Shown here one piece after another: positions 48,029-55,892 of a DNA stretch of 64,000 bases (its first letter is position 1; every line of letters starts with the position of its first letter). The stretch covers positions 1 to 64,000 of the IMG/VR virus record IMGVR_UViG_3300050014_000310; one strand, 5' to 3'. Position numbers and translations under genes: made by a program. The stretch is from a virus. The notes beneath the pieces were generated by a model. The model did no database searches. It was not told where the DNA came from and was given only the letters and a program-made list of their open reading frames with translations.

Positions 48029-48568
48029 CTATTTTAATTCCCATCGCATGTTCGCGAGTAACCTGAACGCCCCAGAGCACTGCCCGGCGAGGTAGTCATT
48101 CAGGTATGCCTTGGCATCGGCACCGGCCACCGTCTTCACAAATTCATCTGACAGGTGGATATCTTCAGCCTGGTTGACGAACCTTTGAACATTCAGCGCC
48201 CGGTCAGCAGGAGCGCCGTCGATGATTTTGAATTCGCTGCGCAGGAAAGGAGCATACATGATGCGGGTGCTAACGTTGTCGGTGTATTTGATGCGCTGCA
48301 TCGCTATCACCTGCATTGTCTGCAGGTCGATGCCGTAGGTGGCCGGATCGTCCTCGAAAACCTCTATATTGCGTTTTCGGACAGGATCATACAGGTAGCC
48401 ATCCTGATTGTCGCCTGGCCGCACAGTGTACTCCGTAGGCGCATTGTGCTTTGCCTGGCAATCAGGGCACAGATCGGAATCGCTCTCCGGATAGGTGATA
48501 CCCAGGATATCCAGGGCATTGATACCATCACTCCATGCCTTGCCGCACTCTTTGCAGATGATTTGCAT
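48029..48568 (-). CDS. Hypothetical protein with N-terminal zinc finger
   Basis: 179 residues from ATG 48568 with GAAGGAGG upstream. CKECGKAW and CPDCQAKH form a zinc finger. The rest is alpha/beta without motifs. Its leader holds a CCGG hairpin (48587-48601). Confidence 0.65.
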   Translation of the reverse strand: MQIICKECGKAWSDGINALDILGITYPESDSDLCPDCQAKHNAPTEYTVRPGDNQDGYLYDPVRKRNIEVFEDDPATYGIDLQTMQVIAMQRIKYTDNVSTRIMYAPFLRSEFKIIDGAPADRALNVQRFVNQAEDIHLSDEFVKTVAGADAKAYLNDYLAGQCSGAFRLLANMRWELK

Positions 48569-48586
48569 CTTTCGAGACCTCCTTCT

Positions 48587-48601
48587 GCCGGGGCAACCGG
48601 C
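48587..48601 (-). promoter_or_regulatory. Leader hairpin of the CCGG type
   Basis: On the minus strand GCCGG-TTGCC-CCGGC directly precedes the ribosome binding site. Related hairpins precede the genes starting at 48968 (48985-48999) and occur at 33732-33757. Confidence 0.45.
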
Positions 48602-48611
48602 AAAATCATGT

Positions 48612-48968
48612 CTATTTTTGTCCCATTCTTTTGTTGCTGCTGAGGTTAAATCGGCCACCATAGATGGATATACCCTCTACGGCCTCTTTGATCTCGTCCT
48701 CGATATCGCGCCAATCTGTGAATCCCATAGAACTGATGCTATAATTATCGAGCCCATCAGGAGGATTTTGCCATGATACCGCTACGCCATCTCGGCCATT
48801 CCCAGCAACCAAAATGTCCGAAACAGGAACCTTGGTGCTCCTATATTTTCCGTCCAGGACATGGGTGGCTATATCCTTAATCGCCGTAGCATAGGCATCA
48901 TGGTCAAAATTATCCCCTACCAAATCCCTAATGTCATCAGAGCAATAACTGATTGAAATCTGTCCCAT
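48612..48968 (-). CDS. Hypothetical protein
   Basis: 118 residues, AGAGGGAG before ATG 48968. Mixed alpha/beta with Trp-containing loops. No family recognised. A CCGG-type hairpin lies in the leader. Confidence 0.6.
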   Translation of the reverse strand: MGQISISYCSDDIRDLVGDNFDHDAYATAIKDIATHVLDGKYRSTKVPVSDILVAGNGRDGVAVSWQNPPDGLDNYSISSMGFTDWRDIEDEIKEAVEGISIYGGRFNLSSNKRMGQK

Positions 48969-49010
48969 TTTGTTGTCTCCCTCTACCGGGTTGACCGGTT
49001 TTCTCCCTGG

Positions 49011-49220
49011 CTAGTATGTCAGGTAAGACTGCGAAAACGTGTTCCAATATTTTTTCCCTTTTTCGCCTATTAACTCGACAAGTTCTGCTCTCCTGGTCTC
49101 ACGCTTCGCAATCCGCTTGATTGTCTTTTCGTTCGCTGGATTTTCTTCCAGAATCCGTTTGCAATTTATCAACTCAGCATCCAGATCCGTGATTTCATTC
49201 TTCATTTCGTCCTTCGTCAC
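49011..49220 (-). CDS. Small coiled-coil protein
   Basis: 69 residues from a GTG at 49220, nine bases after AAGGGGG. Helical, with EITDLDAELINCKRILEE and a basic middle. It is the first gene behind a strong promoter (49251-49279). Function unknown. Confidence 0.65.
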   Translation of the reverse strand: MTKDEMKNEITDLDAELINCKRILEENPANEKTIKRIAKRETRRAELVELIGEKGKKYWNTFSQSYLTY

Positions 49221-49250
49221 TTTGAAAACCCCCTTCTTCCTCTTGATCCT

Positions 49251-49281
49251 ATTATAGATCATCTGATTTACCGAGTAAATC
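49251..49281 (-). promoter_or_regulatory. Promoter with overlapping palindrome
   Basis: On the minus strand TTTACT and TATAAT are 17 bases apart. GATTTAC-TCG-GTAAATC, a 7-base perfect inverted repeat (49265-49281), overlaps the -35 box, suggesting control by a dimeric repressor. It drives the leftward set of genes from 49220. Confidence 0.6.
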
Positions 49282-49329
49282 ATAATGTTATAAGTATGCC
49301 CAAACGTCCTATATTATCTGAAAATAGAC

Positions 49330-49378
49330 AAAATAAAAAGCCGCCGAACCAACGCATCGCTGCGCGGCCCGGCGGCTT
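49330..49378 (-). terminator. Terminator of the lysis transcript
   Basis: AGCCGCCG with CGGCGGCT (8-bp stem, GC-rich loop) followed by TTTTATTTT on the minus strand, downstream of the holin-like gene. The next gene has its own promoter. Confidence 0.8.
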
Positions 49379-49413
49379 GAGAGGAGAACCCCGGAGGACC
49401 GGGATTTCTTTAT

Positions 49414-49776
49414 TTACATCGGTTGAACCCGACCGGACATGATCGCGGCCGGATCGGTTGATTCGCTGTTGTAAGTCTTCGTGGATGCCGTCAACCCGTG
49501 CTTACCGGTTGCAGAAGTCGTAATAACCGGCGGGGGCGCCAGGGTACCGATAACTGTCATTGCTGCATCGATCTGCTTGGACTGTGCGGCTGAAGGTATC
49601 TGCTTCGCCAGATTGCCGATACCCAGATAGCCGATCAGCGTCAGGAATATCGTGATCCACGATGTGTCAACGGTATGCCCGAAGAATTCACTGACTAGGA
49701 TATACGCCAGGATCAGCAAGGCGAACAGAAAAGCAGCGATGTCAACGAAGGTCACGTTGTCGAGTATGTTGTTCAT
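49414..49776 (-). CDS. Holin-like membrane protein
   Basis: 120 residues with GAAGGAGG before ATG 49776. Two hydrophobic segments, about 11-30 (VDIAAFLFALLILAYILVSE) and 41-58 (ITIFLTLIGYLGIGN), are followed by a Thr/Ala/Pro-rich soluble tail. Size and topology suit a phage holin. The tail is longer than usual. Position just after the large peptidase-like gene supports a lysis role, but this is inference. Confidence 0.6.
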   Translation of the reverse strand: MNNILDNVTFVDIAAFLFALLILAYILVSEFFGHTVDTSWITIFLTLIGYLGIGNLAKQIPSAAQSKQIDAAMTVIGTLAPPPVITTSATGKHGLTASTKTYNSESTDPAAIMSGRVQPM

Positions 49777-49799
49777 GATGTTTTCCTCCTTCTCAGATT

Positions 49800-51272
49800 T
49801 TAACCGGGAAAATTTGCTACTATGTCCGTCAACTTCGCTTCGAGGTCGGCCAGCTTCAATTGAGTCTGCGAGAGAATGCCCTGCGTAGTCGCCAGTTCTG
49901 CCCGCGTAGTCGCCAGTTCACTCTGCGTCGCTTCCAACTCCGCAGCAGTCCCATCCGTGACCGTCATCGTGGCCGTTTTGGTCGGAGTGTCGTAAACCAG
50001 GGCTGCCTTGATCGCCTGGGCGACAAAGTGGACTGGCACCATCATCCTGCCATCGGAGCCGGAATCGACGATGACCGGCGCCTCATCCATCAATATGGTT
50101 ACTCCGTTGTCGATCATATTCTTGTTGCCTACCTGCATGACGACGACGGTATCCGTAGTAATTGCAGTCACGGTAACAATCGCCTCCCCACTGGCATTTC
50201 CGTCAATGGCCAGAATATTGAGCACCCCCGGGGCAATCGCCGTGACCAGCCCCTGACTGACAGTGGCCATATCTTCATTTGCGGATTGCCAGTTAACTAA
50301 TGAGGTAATGTCGTTGCCATTCTGATCAGTCGCGGCCAGTTGAACCGTTGAGCCTACCGGGATACTGGCAGTCGCCGGAGTAACAACTATGGTCAAAGTA
50401 GGTGGCGGTGTAGGTGTAGGTGTCGGTGTCGGTGTCGGTGTCGGTGGCGGTGTCGGTGGCGCATTGTCGATCTCCGCCAGATCCGTCTGCAGCGAAGCCA
50501 GGTCGTAACCTTCCAGCGAAGCCCCGTTTTTGAGCATCTCCGGAGACAGAATCGCGTACAGTTCGTCGCAATACTTCTGAAGGAATGCCTTGGTCATCTT
50601 CTGTGCCCGCGTCCAGGTAACAACGTCCATAACGAGCGTGGCATATTTCTTGACCGCCGGGATGTAATGCCCGCCCTCAATGCCGCCGTCATCCTCTACG
50701 ACGTCCCAGGGCTCTCCGGCGTCGAACTGGGTCATGGCCGAAGCGGGGAACTCAATTCCGATCGCCACGGCCTCAAATAGGTACAGGGCCTCGTACAGCT
50801 CGGAGAAATCACCGGCCTTGATCTTGGACACGTCAAGCGCCACGAAAGCGCCGATTTTGTGCCGAACCCCGTTGACGTCGATCAGGCCGGTCTTGCGCCG
50901 GTAATTCAGGGCAGTCAAAATGTCCGTGCCGTTGTCGGTGCTGGGATCGTTTATAATGTACCCGGTCACCGCGGAGTAATCAGAGATGGCGGTTTTACCG
51001 TTGAATGTTGCCGGGTCGGAGGCTGCCGTCGTCCAGAGCAGGGTCTCGTTGTCACCACCGGCAAATACGCAGTCGCCGGCTCCCCCGAAGCCGGGCTCCA
51101 CGGTAGGGTCCGGGCCATTGCCCCCCATTGGCCAGGCTGAGACTAGATTTTCATCCCCGATGTCGTCCGGGGGAATCGGGAGGGGGCCGGTGCGGTATTT
51201 GCTGAATGGGAGGGTGCGGGGGTCGATTACGGGGGGAAGTTTGCCTAGGTGCATTCCGTTTCTTAGACGCAT
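49800..51272 (-). CDS. Modular phage protein: papain-like domain, Pro-Thr linker, Ig-like and Cu-amine-oxidase-type domains
   Basis: 490 residues with AGAGGAG before ATG 51272. Residues 1-260: a cysteine-peptidase-like domain with GAGDCVFAGGDN (Cys), GGHYIPAVKKY (His). Residues 270-292: (PT)n linker. Residues 295-370: BIG2-type Ig domain (VGSTVQLAATDQNGND). Residues 375-440: copper-amine-oxidase-N-like domain (MMVPVHFVAQAIKAALVYD). C-terminus: coiled coil with repeated ATT-E-LATT. A family of phage proteins has the first domain alone. It may process host surface or act with lysis proteins. No signal peptide is seen. Confidence 0.7.
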   Translation of the reverse strand: MRLRNGMHLGKLPPVIDPRTLPFSKYRTGPLPIPPDDIGDENLVSAWPMGGNGPDPTVEPGFGGAGDCVFAGGDNETLLWTTAASDPATFNGKTAISDYSAVTGYIINDPSTDNGTDILTALNYRRKTGLIDVNGVRHKIGAFVALDVSKIKAGDFSELYEALYLFEAVAIGIEFPASAMTQFDAGEPWDVVEDDGGIEGGHYIPAVKKYATLVMDVVTWTRAQKMTKAFLQKYCDELYAILSPEMLKNGASLEGYDLASLQTDLAEIDNAPPTPPPTPTPTPTPTPTPPPTLTIVVTPATASIPVGSTVQLAATDQNGNDITSLVNWQSANEDMATVSQGLVTAIAPGVLNILAIDGNASGEAIVTVTAITTDTVVVMQVGNKNMIDNGVTILMDEAPVIVDSGSDGRMMVPVHFVAQAIKAALVYDTPTKTATMTVTDGTAAELEATQSELATTRAELATTQGILSQTQLKLADLEAKLTDIVANFPG

Positions 51273-51303
51273 TGGTGCTCCTCTCTGTGAGTGTTGTTGG
51301 GGA

Positions 51304-51332
51304 TCAAAAAAGGACTGCCCATGTGCAATCCT
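51304..51332 (-). terminator. Strong rho-independent terminator
   Basis: On the minus strand AGGATTGC-ACATGG-GCAGTCCT, an 8-bp stem with one G-U pair, followed by TTTTTTG. It lies between the GIY-YIG gene and the modular protein, so the latter needs another promoter or read-through. Confidence 0.8.
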
Positions 51333-51359
51333 CGTGAAACCATTGTTTACTTTTAGTTG

Positions 51360-52151
51360 CTACTTTTCATAATAAGCCCAGCGATAGCCACCCGCCGTTT
51401 TCCGTTTTCCTCGACAAACCTCAGTAATATGAATATGGCAGTTTTGACCACTGGATTCTCTTGCTTTAGCTATGCTAATAAACACCATTCCAGTGTCTAG
51501 ATTTATTACTGAAACGCTTGTTGCTTCTGTAGACGGTTGACGTTTTTTTCTTACTACCCAAGCATCCCGTAGTTTTTGTATATGTTCTTCAGAAAAGCAT
51601 ATGCCCATCCTGGCTAATGAAATTTTTGCCCTTGTTTCCTCAGAAACACAACGGCCCAACAGGGCAGCAGTTATTTTTTCGCAGTGTTCTTTGGTAAGCG
51701 TTTTTCCACGGTGGGCAGCCGATAATTTTGCCCTGTGCTCATCAGAAAGTATTTTTCCCATATGCGCAATAGATATTTTTCTCTTCGACTCTTCTGTGTG
51801 TGGCTTAGATTGCCCTAAATGCGCGATACTAAGTTTTTTCCGATATTCCATGGAACGTTTTATCCCAAGAGAACTGCCAGCAGTAAGACAGATATTGTAT
51901 TCTGGCTTTAGTTTGTCGATATATTTCTGCTCCATTGGGACACATTCTTCTGGAAGTTCTACGGTTTCAAGAATTTTAAAACATAGTGTACTTTCTCCGT
52001 ATTTGTTATAGGCATTTTGAAGACGTGAATTTCCGTGGATACCGTGCCGAAGAGTTCTCAAATGATCGCTTAATCGTTCCGCAATGCTGTGCGCTGCACT
52101 TCCCACATACTTTTTACCATTTAGTTCAATTAGATAAACGCCAATGGCCAA
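51360..52151 (-). CDS. GIY-YIG endonuclease with NUMOD3 repeats
   Basis: 263 residues. The nuclease domain starts GVYLIELNGKKYVGSAAHSI (GIY-YIG) with SDHLRTLRHGIH and a Glu in MEQKYID. Five NUMOD3 repeats follow (KLSIAHLGQ, KISIAHMGK, KLSAAHRGK, KITAALLGR, KISLARMGI). The C-terminus has a NUMOD1-like AGGYRWAYYE segment. It sits between two late genes and is typical of mobile free-standing homing endonucleases. Confidence 0.9.
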   Translation of the reverse strand: MAIGVYLIELNGKKYVGSAAHSIAERLSDHLRTLRHGIHGNSRLQNAYNKYGESTLCFKILETVELPEECVPMEQKYIDKLKPEYNICLTAGSSLGIKRSMEYRKKLSIAHLGQSKPHTEESKRKISIAHMGKILSDEHRAKLSAAHRGKTLTKEHCEKITAALLGRCVSEETRAKISLARMGICFSEEHIQKLRDAWVVRKKRQPSTEATSVSVINLDTGMVFISIAKARESSGQNCHIHITEVCRGKRKTAGGYRWAYYEK

Positions 52152-52189
52152 AATAAATACACCCCCCGTAGTGTCTCCCGAATTTGTTT

Positions 52190-52245
52190 ATGTGGGAAAC
52201 ATAGTCGGGAAACTATGCTTTCAGGCCGCGAACCCTATCCCACAT
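52190..52245 (-). promoter_or_regulatory. Structured leader upstream of the GIY-YIG gene
   Basis: ATGTGGGA pairs with TCCCACAT (8 bp) and encloses a hairpin CATAGT-TTCCCG-ACTATG. The structure lies about 40 bases before the start codon. It may control translation or be the remnant of an intron; no group I core could be recognised. Confidence 0.4.
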
Positions 52246-52264
52246 ATTAATTATAGCATTTTTG

Positions 52265-52843
52265 TTAGCTAATTGATAATACTCCCTGATATATTTCGTG
52301 GACAAAATCGCCTCCTGTGCCCCAGAGCGAAAGCTCTTTTTGCCCAGCCGCACTAAAGAACAGCGTAGCGTTCGCTGTTAGCAAAGCCTGCAGCAGCGTG
52401 GGATACAGGCCGTTCCGCAAAGTTTCAACCGTTGCCACGACGCCTTCAGCCAGGGTTTCATATTCCTTCACGCCAGCGCTGTTCACGTTGTGATCAGGAA
52501 CCATCGCAAAAGTTGTGTTCATCGGGTTGTTGTTCAGCACGTCATTCCAGCCCTGCTCACCGATGATCCAGGCATCCAGGGGTAAACCATTCCCCCCCGT
52601 TGGTGGCCAGATGCCCAGGGCATTGATTATATCTGCTGCCGCGGCATGGATAGGTGCCCCGATCCCGGTAGAGGGAGCAGTCGCCGTTACCATCCTGCCG
52701 TTTCGTGCTGTTCTGGTTGTCGCCATTTTGTGTCTCTCCTCACTAAGCGCATATTCGATCGCATGCTCCGCTTTTTCAAACATTGAGCACCGGGGCAGGG
52801 ATTTCACTAATTGTAATGTTTCTCTTAATTTAGTTTCGCTCAT
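52265..52843 (-). CDS. Putative muralytic (lysozyme/transglycosylase-like) protein
   Basis: 192 residues from ATG 52843 (TAATG); an internal ATG at 52726 has a strong site (GAGGAG) and may be a second start. The main domain has ALGIWPPTGGNGLPLDAWII, GEQGWNDVLNNNPMNTTFAM and VKEYETLAEGVVATVETLRN, in the manner of phage transglycosylase-like proteins in which the Glu acts. The function is inferred from pattern and its place near the holin-like genes. Confidence 0.65.
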   Translation of the reverse strand: MSETKLRETLQLVKSLPRCSMFEKAEHAIEYALSEERHKMATTRTARNGRMVTATAPSTGIGAPIHAAAADIINALGIWPPTGGNGLPLDAWIIGEQGWNDVLNNNPMNTTFAMVPDHNVNSAGVKEYETLAEGVVATVETLRNGLYPTLLQALLTANATLFFSAAGQKELSLWGTGGDFVHEIYQGVLSIS

Positions 52844-52989
52844 TAGGCTCCTGGCTGCCCTTCTCGTTGCTGTCTCTCATGGTTCTCACCTCGTTTCCAC
52901 TTCTTGAAGTCCTCGCAGAACCGTTGGCAACTCAGGCCAGGTAGCGGAGCAGGACAATGCTTGCAGGGGTCTTTCGCTGGGTCACGCAT
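52843..52989 (-). CDS. Small Cys-rich protein
   Basis: 48 residues from ATG 52989. Four cysteines (CKHCPAPLPGLSC and QRFC) suggest a zinc knuckle; the C-terminus is basic. Coupled to the next gene (TAATG). Confidence 0.55.
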   Translation of the reverse strand: MRDPAKDPCKHCPAPLPGLSCQRFCEDFKKWKRGENHERQQREGQPGA

Positions 52990-53200
52990 CTTTCTTTGGC
53001 CACTCCCATTCGCCCGGCAGGCCACCGTGGTCACAATACTCCACGCCGCGAATTGCCTGATTTTCGACTGCTGGGCTATTGAACGCCCAGCCAGCAATCC
53101 TGCCGGACTTGTCAGGGTGAGATCCCGTTACAATCATTGGCTTCTTAACTCCATTCGGGTCGTTGAAAATCACAATCTCGCCAATTTCAGGCACTCTCAT
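52982..53200 (-). CDS. Small hypothetical protein
   Basis: 72 residues from ATG 53200 (ATGA). Beta-rich (GEIVIFNDPNGVKKPMIVTG) with Trp and Gly. No family recognised. Confidence 0.6.
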   Translation of the reverse strand: MRVPEIGEIVIFNDPNGVKKPMIVTGSHPDKSGRIAGWAFNSPAVENQAIRGVEYCDHGGLPGEWEWPKKDA

Positions 53201-53571
53201 TTACCGTATTTCCTCCCTTCCAGATCATCGCTCAACTCGCCATCCCTCAGATACCCGTGCCAGCCCTCGGCTTCCCCTGCCCAGTGGTTGATCGACGGCG
53301 ACACTGTAATCCCAGGCGCCTCACCGGTCACTATCCAGCCGTGTCCATCCTGTGAGCCGCCGCAGACGCAGTCCACACAGAAATCGGTGCCCGTAGGCAG
53401 CACCACTATGATCGGCGGTCGCTTGCCCATGTGGTCCCGCTTGTACTCCAGGGAAAGATAATTTTTCAGATAGTAGGCAGCGTCTTCGCCTTCGACCAGC
53501 CAGGGAGCGAAAAACATATCCCCCGGCTTTTTGGCTGCGTTATGGTCAACTATGCGGCATGGTATCGGCAT
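53197..53571 (-). CDS. DUF6527-like phage protein
   Basis: 124 residues. The C-terminal half carries PPIIVVLPTGTDFCVDCVCG, DGHGWIVTGEAPGITVSPSI and WHGYLRDGELS, matching a common phage protein family of unknown role. Confidence 0.7.
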   Translation of the reverse strand: MPIPCRIVDHNAAKKPGDMFFAPWLVEGEDAAYYLKNYLSLEYKRDHMGKRPPIIVVLPTGTDFCVDCVCGGSQDGHGWIVTGEAPGITVSPSINHWAGEAEGWHGYLRDGELSDDLEGRKYGK

Positions 53572-53577
53572 CAGCGA

Positions 53578-53664
53578 TCAAGCCCCCTCAACGGTGTAAT
53601 TCCACATTTTGTCGCAGTGGGCGCAGTCTGGACAATCGCAGTAACCACAGATCCACACGTCCAT
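53578..53664 (-). CDS. Tiny Cys-rich protein
   Basis: 28 residues, ATG sharing one base with the upstream stop (TGATG). CGYCDCPDCAHCDK gives five cysteines, a probable zinc site. Translation is likely given the coupling; function unknown. Confidence 0.5.
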   Translation of the reverse strand: MDVWICGYCDCPDCAHCDKMWNYTVEGA

Positions 53665-53876
53665 CAGCCATCATCCCCTTCCTTCTCAAGCGCTGTCCGT
53701 AGTCCCGCCGGGTTCCGGTGCTCCCTGAAGCACAGATAAATGGTGCGTATCCCGTATCTGCCGTCTGCCCGGGGTATTCGGACGCAGGCAAAGGTCTCCT
53801 TTTCGCATAGAGCACACGGGCCTAATTGGTATGCGCCCCCGTATTCCGCCTGTTCGATAATTTCCGCTATGGTCAT
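53664..53876 (-). CDS. Small hypothetical protein
   Basis: 70 residues with AGGAGG before ATG 53876. CALCEKETFACVRI has possible metal ligands; the rest is basic. Function unknown. Confidence 0.6.
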   Translation of the reverse strand: MTIAEIIEQAEYGGAYQLGPCALCEKETFACVRIPRADGRYGIRTIYLCFREHRNPAGLRTALEKEGDDG

Positions 53877-53952
53877 AGGCCGCCTCCTCAGTAAATGAAG
53901 TTGCGCTAACCATTTTTTACCCGCAGCACGGGGATCACCCCCATTATTCGAA

Positions 53953-54330
53953 CTATTCTCCTGGCGCTTCCTCGGTCACGGTAACTTCAACCTCATTTGC
54001 TCCGACTTTGATATGTATCTGGCTAACCAACTCCCGGAGATCGTCGTGGGATTCACTGATCAATCTCAGTTCATTCATCGTGCAGTCGTGGGTCTCCTGG
54101 AGCAATGCCTGCTGAGCGGCGCCCTCTTTCTTGCTCACAAAGGCTAAAACCGGCAAAGCTGAAGCCTGAAATACAGCCGTAGAGAAGTACGTCACCCAGC
54201 CCACTAGGGACACTGGTCGCTGCCAGAAGAGGACGACGACGACCATGGACGTGATGATCCAAAAACAGGCCATCGTAGATAACGTATTTGCCAGGAGATC
54301 AGCGATTAGGTCATTGAATCTGGTGAGCAT
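53953..54330 (-). CDS. Membrane protein
   Basis: 125 residues from ATG 54330 with GGGGA upstream. Two membrane segments at about 18-37 (TMACFWIITSMVVVVLFWQ) and 42-62, then a long soluble helical tail ending acidic. It may be a holin-like or envelope protein of the lysis cluster. Confidence 0.6.
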   Translation of the reverse strand: MLTRFNDLIADLLANTLSTMACFWIITSMVVVVLFWQRPVSLVGWVTYFSTAVFQASALPVLAFVSKKEGAAQQALLQETHDCTMNELRLISESHDDLRELVSQIHIKVGANEVEVTVTEEAPGE

Positions 54331-54359
54331 CACATTTCCCCTATTCGCTCGCATCACCC

Positions 54360-54749
54360 CTACATGTGAACCAAAAAGGCGACTGTCAATCCCACGCTCA
54401 GGGAAAACAGGGCCGCGATCAGCACAGTCACTGCCCAGGTCGGGCGCCCTGTCGAAATCTGATCAAGTTTGGTAAAGATCGTCTCGAATTTGGGATTGAG
54501 GTTGTCCATCCGGTCATTCATCGTTTTTTCAAGCTTGTCTGTTCGATCGTTCATTGCTTTCTCAAGCGACGTCTGCTGGCATTCGAGCGCGGCCGTTCTC
54601 GTCTGTAGTACAGCGATCGCTGTTGCGGAGTTTTCCTTGGCCAGCACCTGCGCCGTTGCCTGCGCTGCTTCCGCGACTGCCAGCGCCGTAGCTTTGGCGG
54701 CATCCGCTATCGCACGGGCAACAATTTCCTCGTGGGTCTCTTCAGGCAT
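54360..54749 (-). CDS. XhlA-like haemolysin/holin-type protein
   Basis: 129 residues. A long Ala-rich and Glu-rich coiled coil (residues 10-95) ends in a C-terminal membrane helix (WAVTVLIAALFSLSVGLTVA). This is the architecture of XhlA-type accessory lysis proteins. It is downstream of the tail fibre genes. Confidence 0.65.
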   Translation of the reverse strand: MPEETHEEIVARAIADAAKATALAVAEAAQATAQVLAKENSATAIAVLQTRTAALECQQTSLEKAMNDRTDKLEKTMNDRMDNLNPKFETIFTKLDQISTGRPTWAVTVLIAALFSLSVGLTVAFLVHM

Positions 54750-54767
54750 ATTCCACCGCCTCTCCTA

Positions 54768-54795
54768 ATAAAAATGCCGCCTCGCTGGGGCGGGA
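54768..54795 (-). terminator. Terminator-like hairpin before the XhlA-like gene
   Basis: CCGCC-CCAGCGA-GGCGG followed by CATTTTTATTAGGAG on the minus strand. The uridine tract runs into the next ribosome binding site. Confidence 0.6.
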
Positions 54796-54831
54796 TCTGT
54801 CACCGTTCTATGATGACATCACCTCGCTTTA

Positions 54832-55884
54832 TTACCAAACAATGATGACCTCTCCGGCTGTGCCTGCCGCGCCAGAACCCGCTCCATAGTAGCCGCCGCC
54901 GCCGCCGCCATAGCCCGAGGCAGCGCTAAACCCCTGTCCGTTTACTCCCCCAGCGCCTAGCATGGAACCGCCGCCGCTCCCGCCCATCTGCACCGACGAG
55001 TAGTAGCCTGGCCCCCCAGGTGCGCTAATAGAGGCCAGAGTCGTGCCGCCGGTGTTGCTTACTGTGCCGGGCGTCCCGCCAGCACCCATGTAGGGATAGG
55101 TCACCCCGCTTGCGCCGCCGCCGCCGCCAGTGGCATAGATCGCTACACCGTTGCCTACTATTGACGATGCCCCGCCCGTGCCGCCAGCGGATGAGCCCGA
55201 TCCATAAGCGCCGCCAGCGCCTACGGCAATCGCGTACTGTTGCCCTGGAGACACAGCGATGGATGTCAGTATCGATCCACCGCCGCCGCCGCCGCCGCCG
55301 CCCGTAGCAGCCCCGCCGCCGCCGCCGCCGACAATAGTAGCATAGATCTCATTTACTCCAGCAGGGACAGTGAATGTGCCTCCGGAAGTAAACGCTTGTG
55401 CCCCATGCCCCTGATTCGCCACCGTGCCGGCTGTATAATATCCGGTACCCCCAGCAGAGCCTGGAGATAAAGACGATATGGATCCCTCAGCAGGTAACGA
55501 CGCTGTGATCGTGCCCCCAGGGTTATACCCGGCAGGAACAGTGACTTGACCACCCTGGGTGGAAATCGTCGCTGCCGGGCTGGGGTTGTCAGGCATAGTG
55601 CCGATCACTAATACGCCGTTGACAAAAGCAGTAGTGCTGTTGGCGCCGCCTACATTTCTGATATTGGCTGCTGTGGCCGTAGCGCCGGCCGTATCGACGA
55701 CTGAGGCTTTACCATTGACCCCAAAAATGTTGATCCCAGACTTGATATTCCCTGTCACCAGATCGGGATCACCCAAAATAGTCAATATGGCATCGTACCG
55801 GCTGGGCGGCAGAACAATATTGACCGTCCCGGGCGTGATCGTGCGGCCTTTAAAACCTAACTGAACGCCATCCCTGATCATCAC
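54832..55884 (-). CDS. Glycine-rich tail-tip adhesin
   Basis: 350 residues. The N-terminal 70 residues form a tail-attachment domain (PSRYDAILTILGDPDLVTG). Beta-rich collar sequences follow. The last 170 residues are extremely Gly-rich with runs of four to nine glycines and Gly-Ala-Gly repeats, ending AGEVIIVW. Such polyglycine regions fold as parallel polyglycine-II helices in receptor-binding tip adhesins. It is the likely host-recognition protein. Confidence 0.75.
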   Translation of the reverse strand: MMIRDGVQLGFKGRTITPGTVNIVLPPSRYDAILTILGDPDLVTGNIKSGINIFGVNGKASVVDTAGATATAANIRNVGGANSTTAFVNGVLVIGTMPDNPSPAATISTQGGQVTVPAGYNPGGTITASLPAEGSISSLSPGSAGGTGYYTAGTVANQGHGAQAFTSGGTFTVPAGVNEIYATIVGGGGGGAATGGGGGGGGGSILTSIAVSPGQQYAIAVGAGGAYGSGSSAGGTGGASSIVGNGVAIYATGGGGGASGVTYPYMGAGGTPGTVSNTGGTTLASISAPGGPGYYSSVQMGGSGGGSMLGAGGVNGQGFSAASGYGGGGGGYYGAGSGAAGTAGEVIIVW

Positions 55885-55892
55885 GTCACCCC

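Noticed and set aside
50400-50460. Functional DNA repeat (GGTGTAGGTGTCGG type)
   Set aside because: It simply encodes the Pro-Thr linker of the modular protein.
51360-52264. Group I intron carrying the GIY-YIG gene
   Set aside because: No P7/P3 core could be recognised, and neighbouring genes appear complete.
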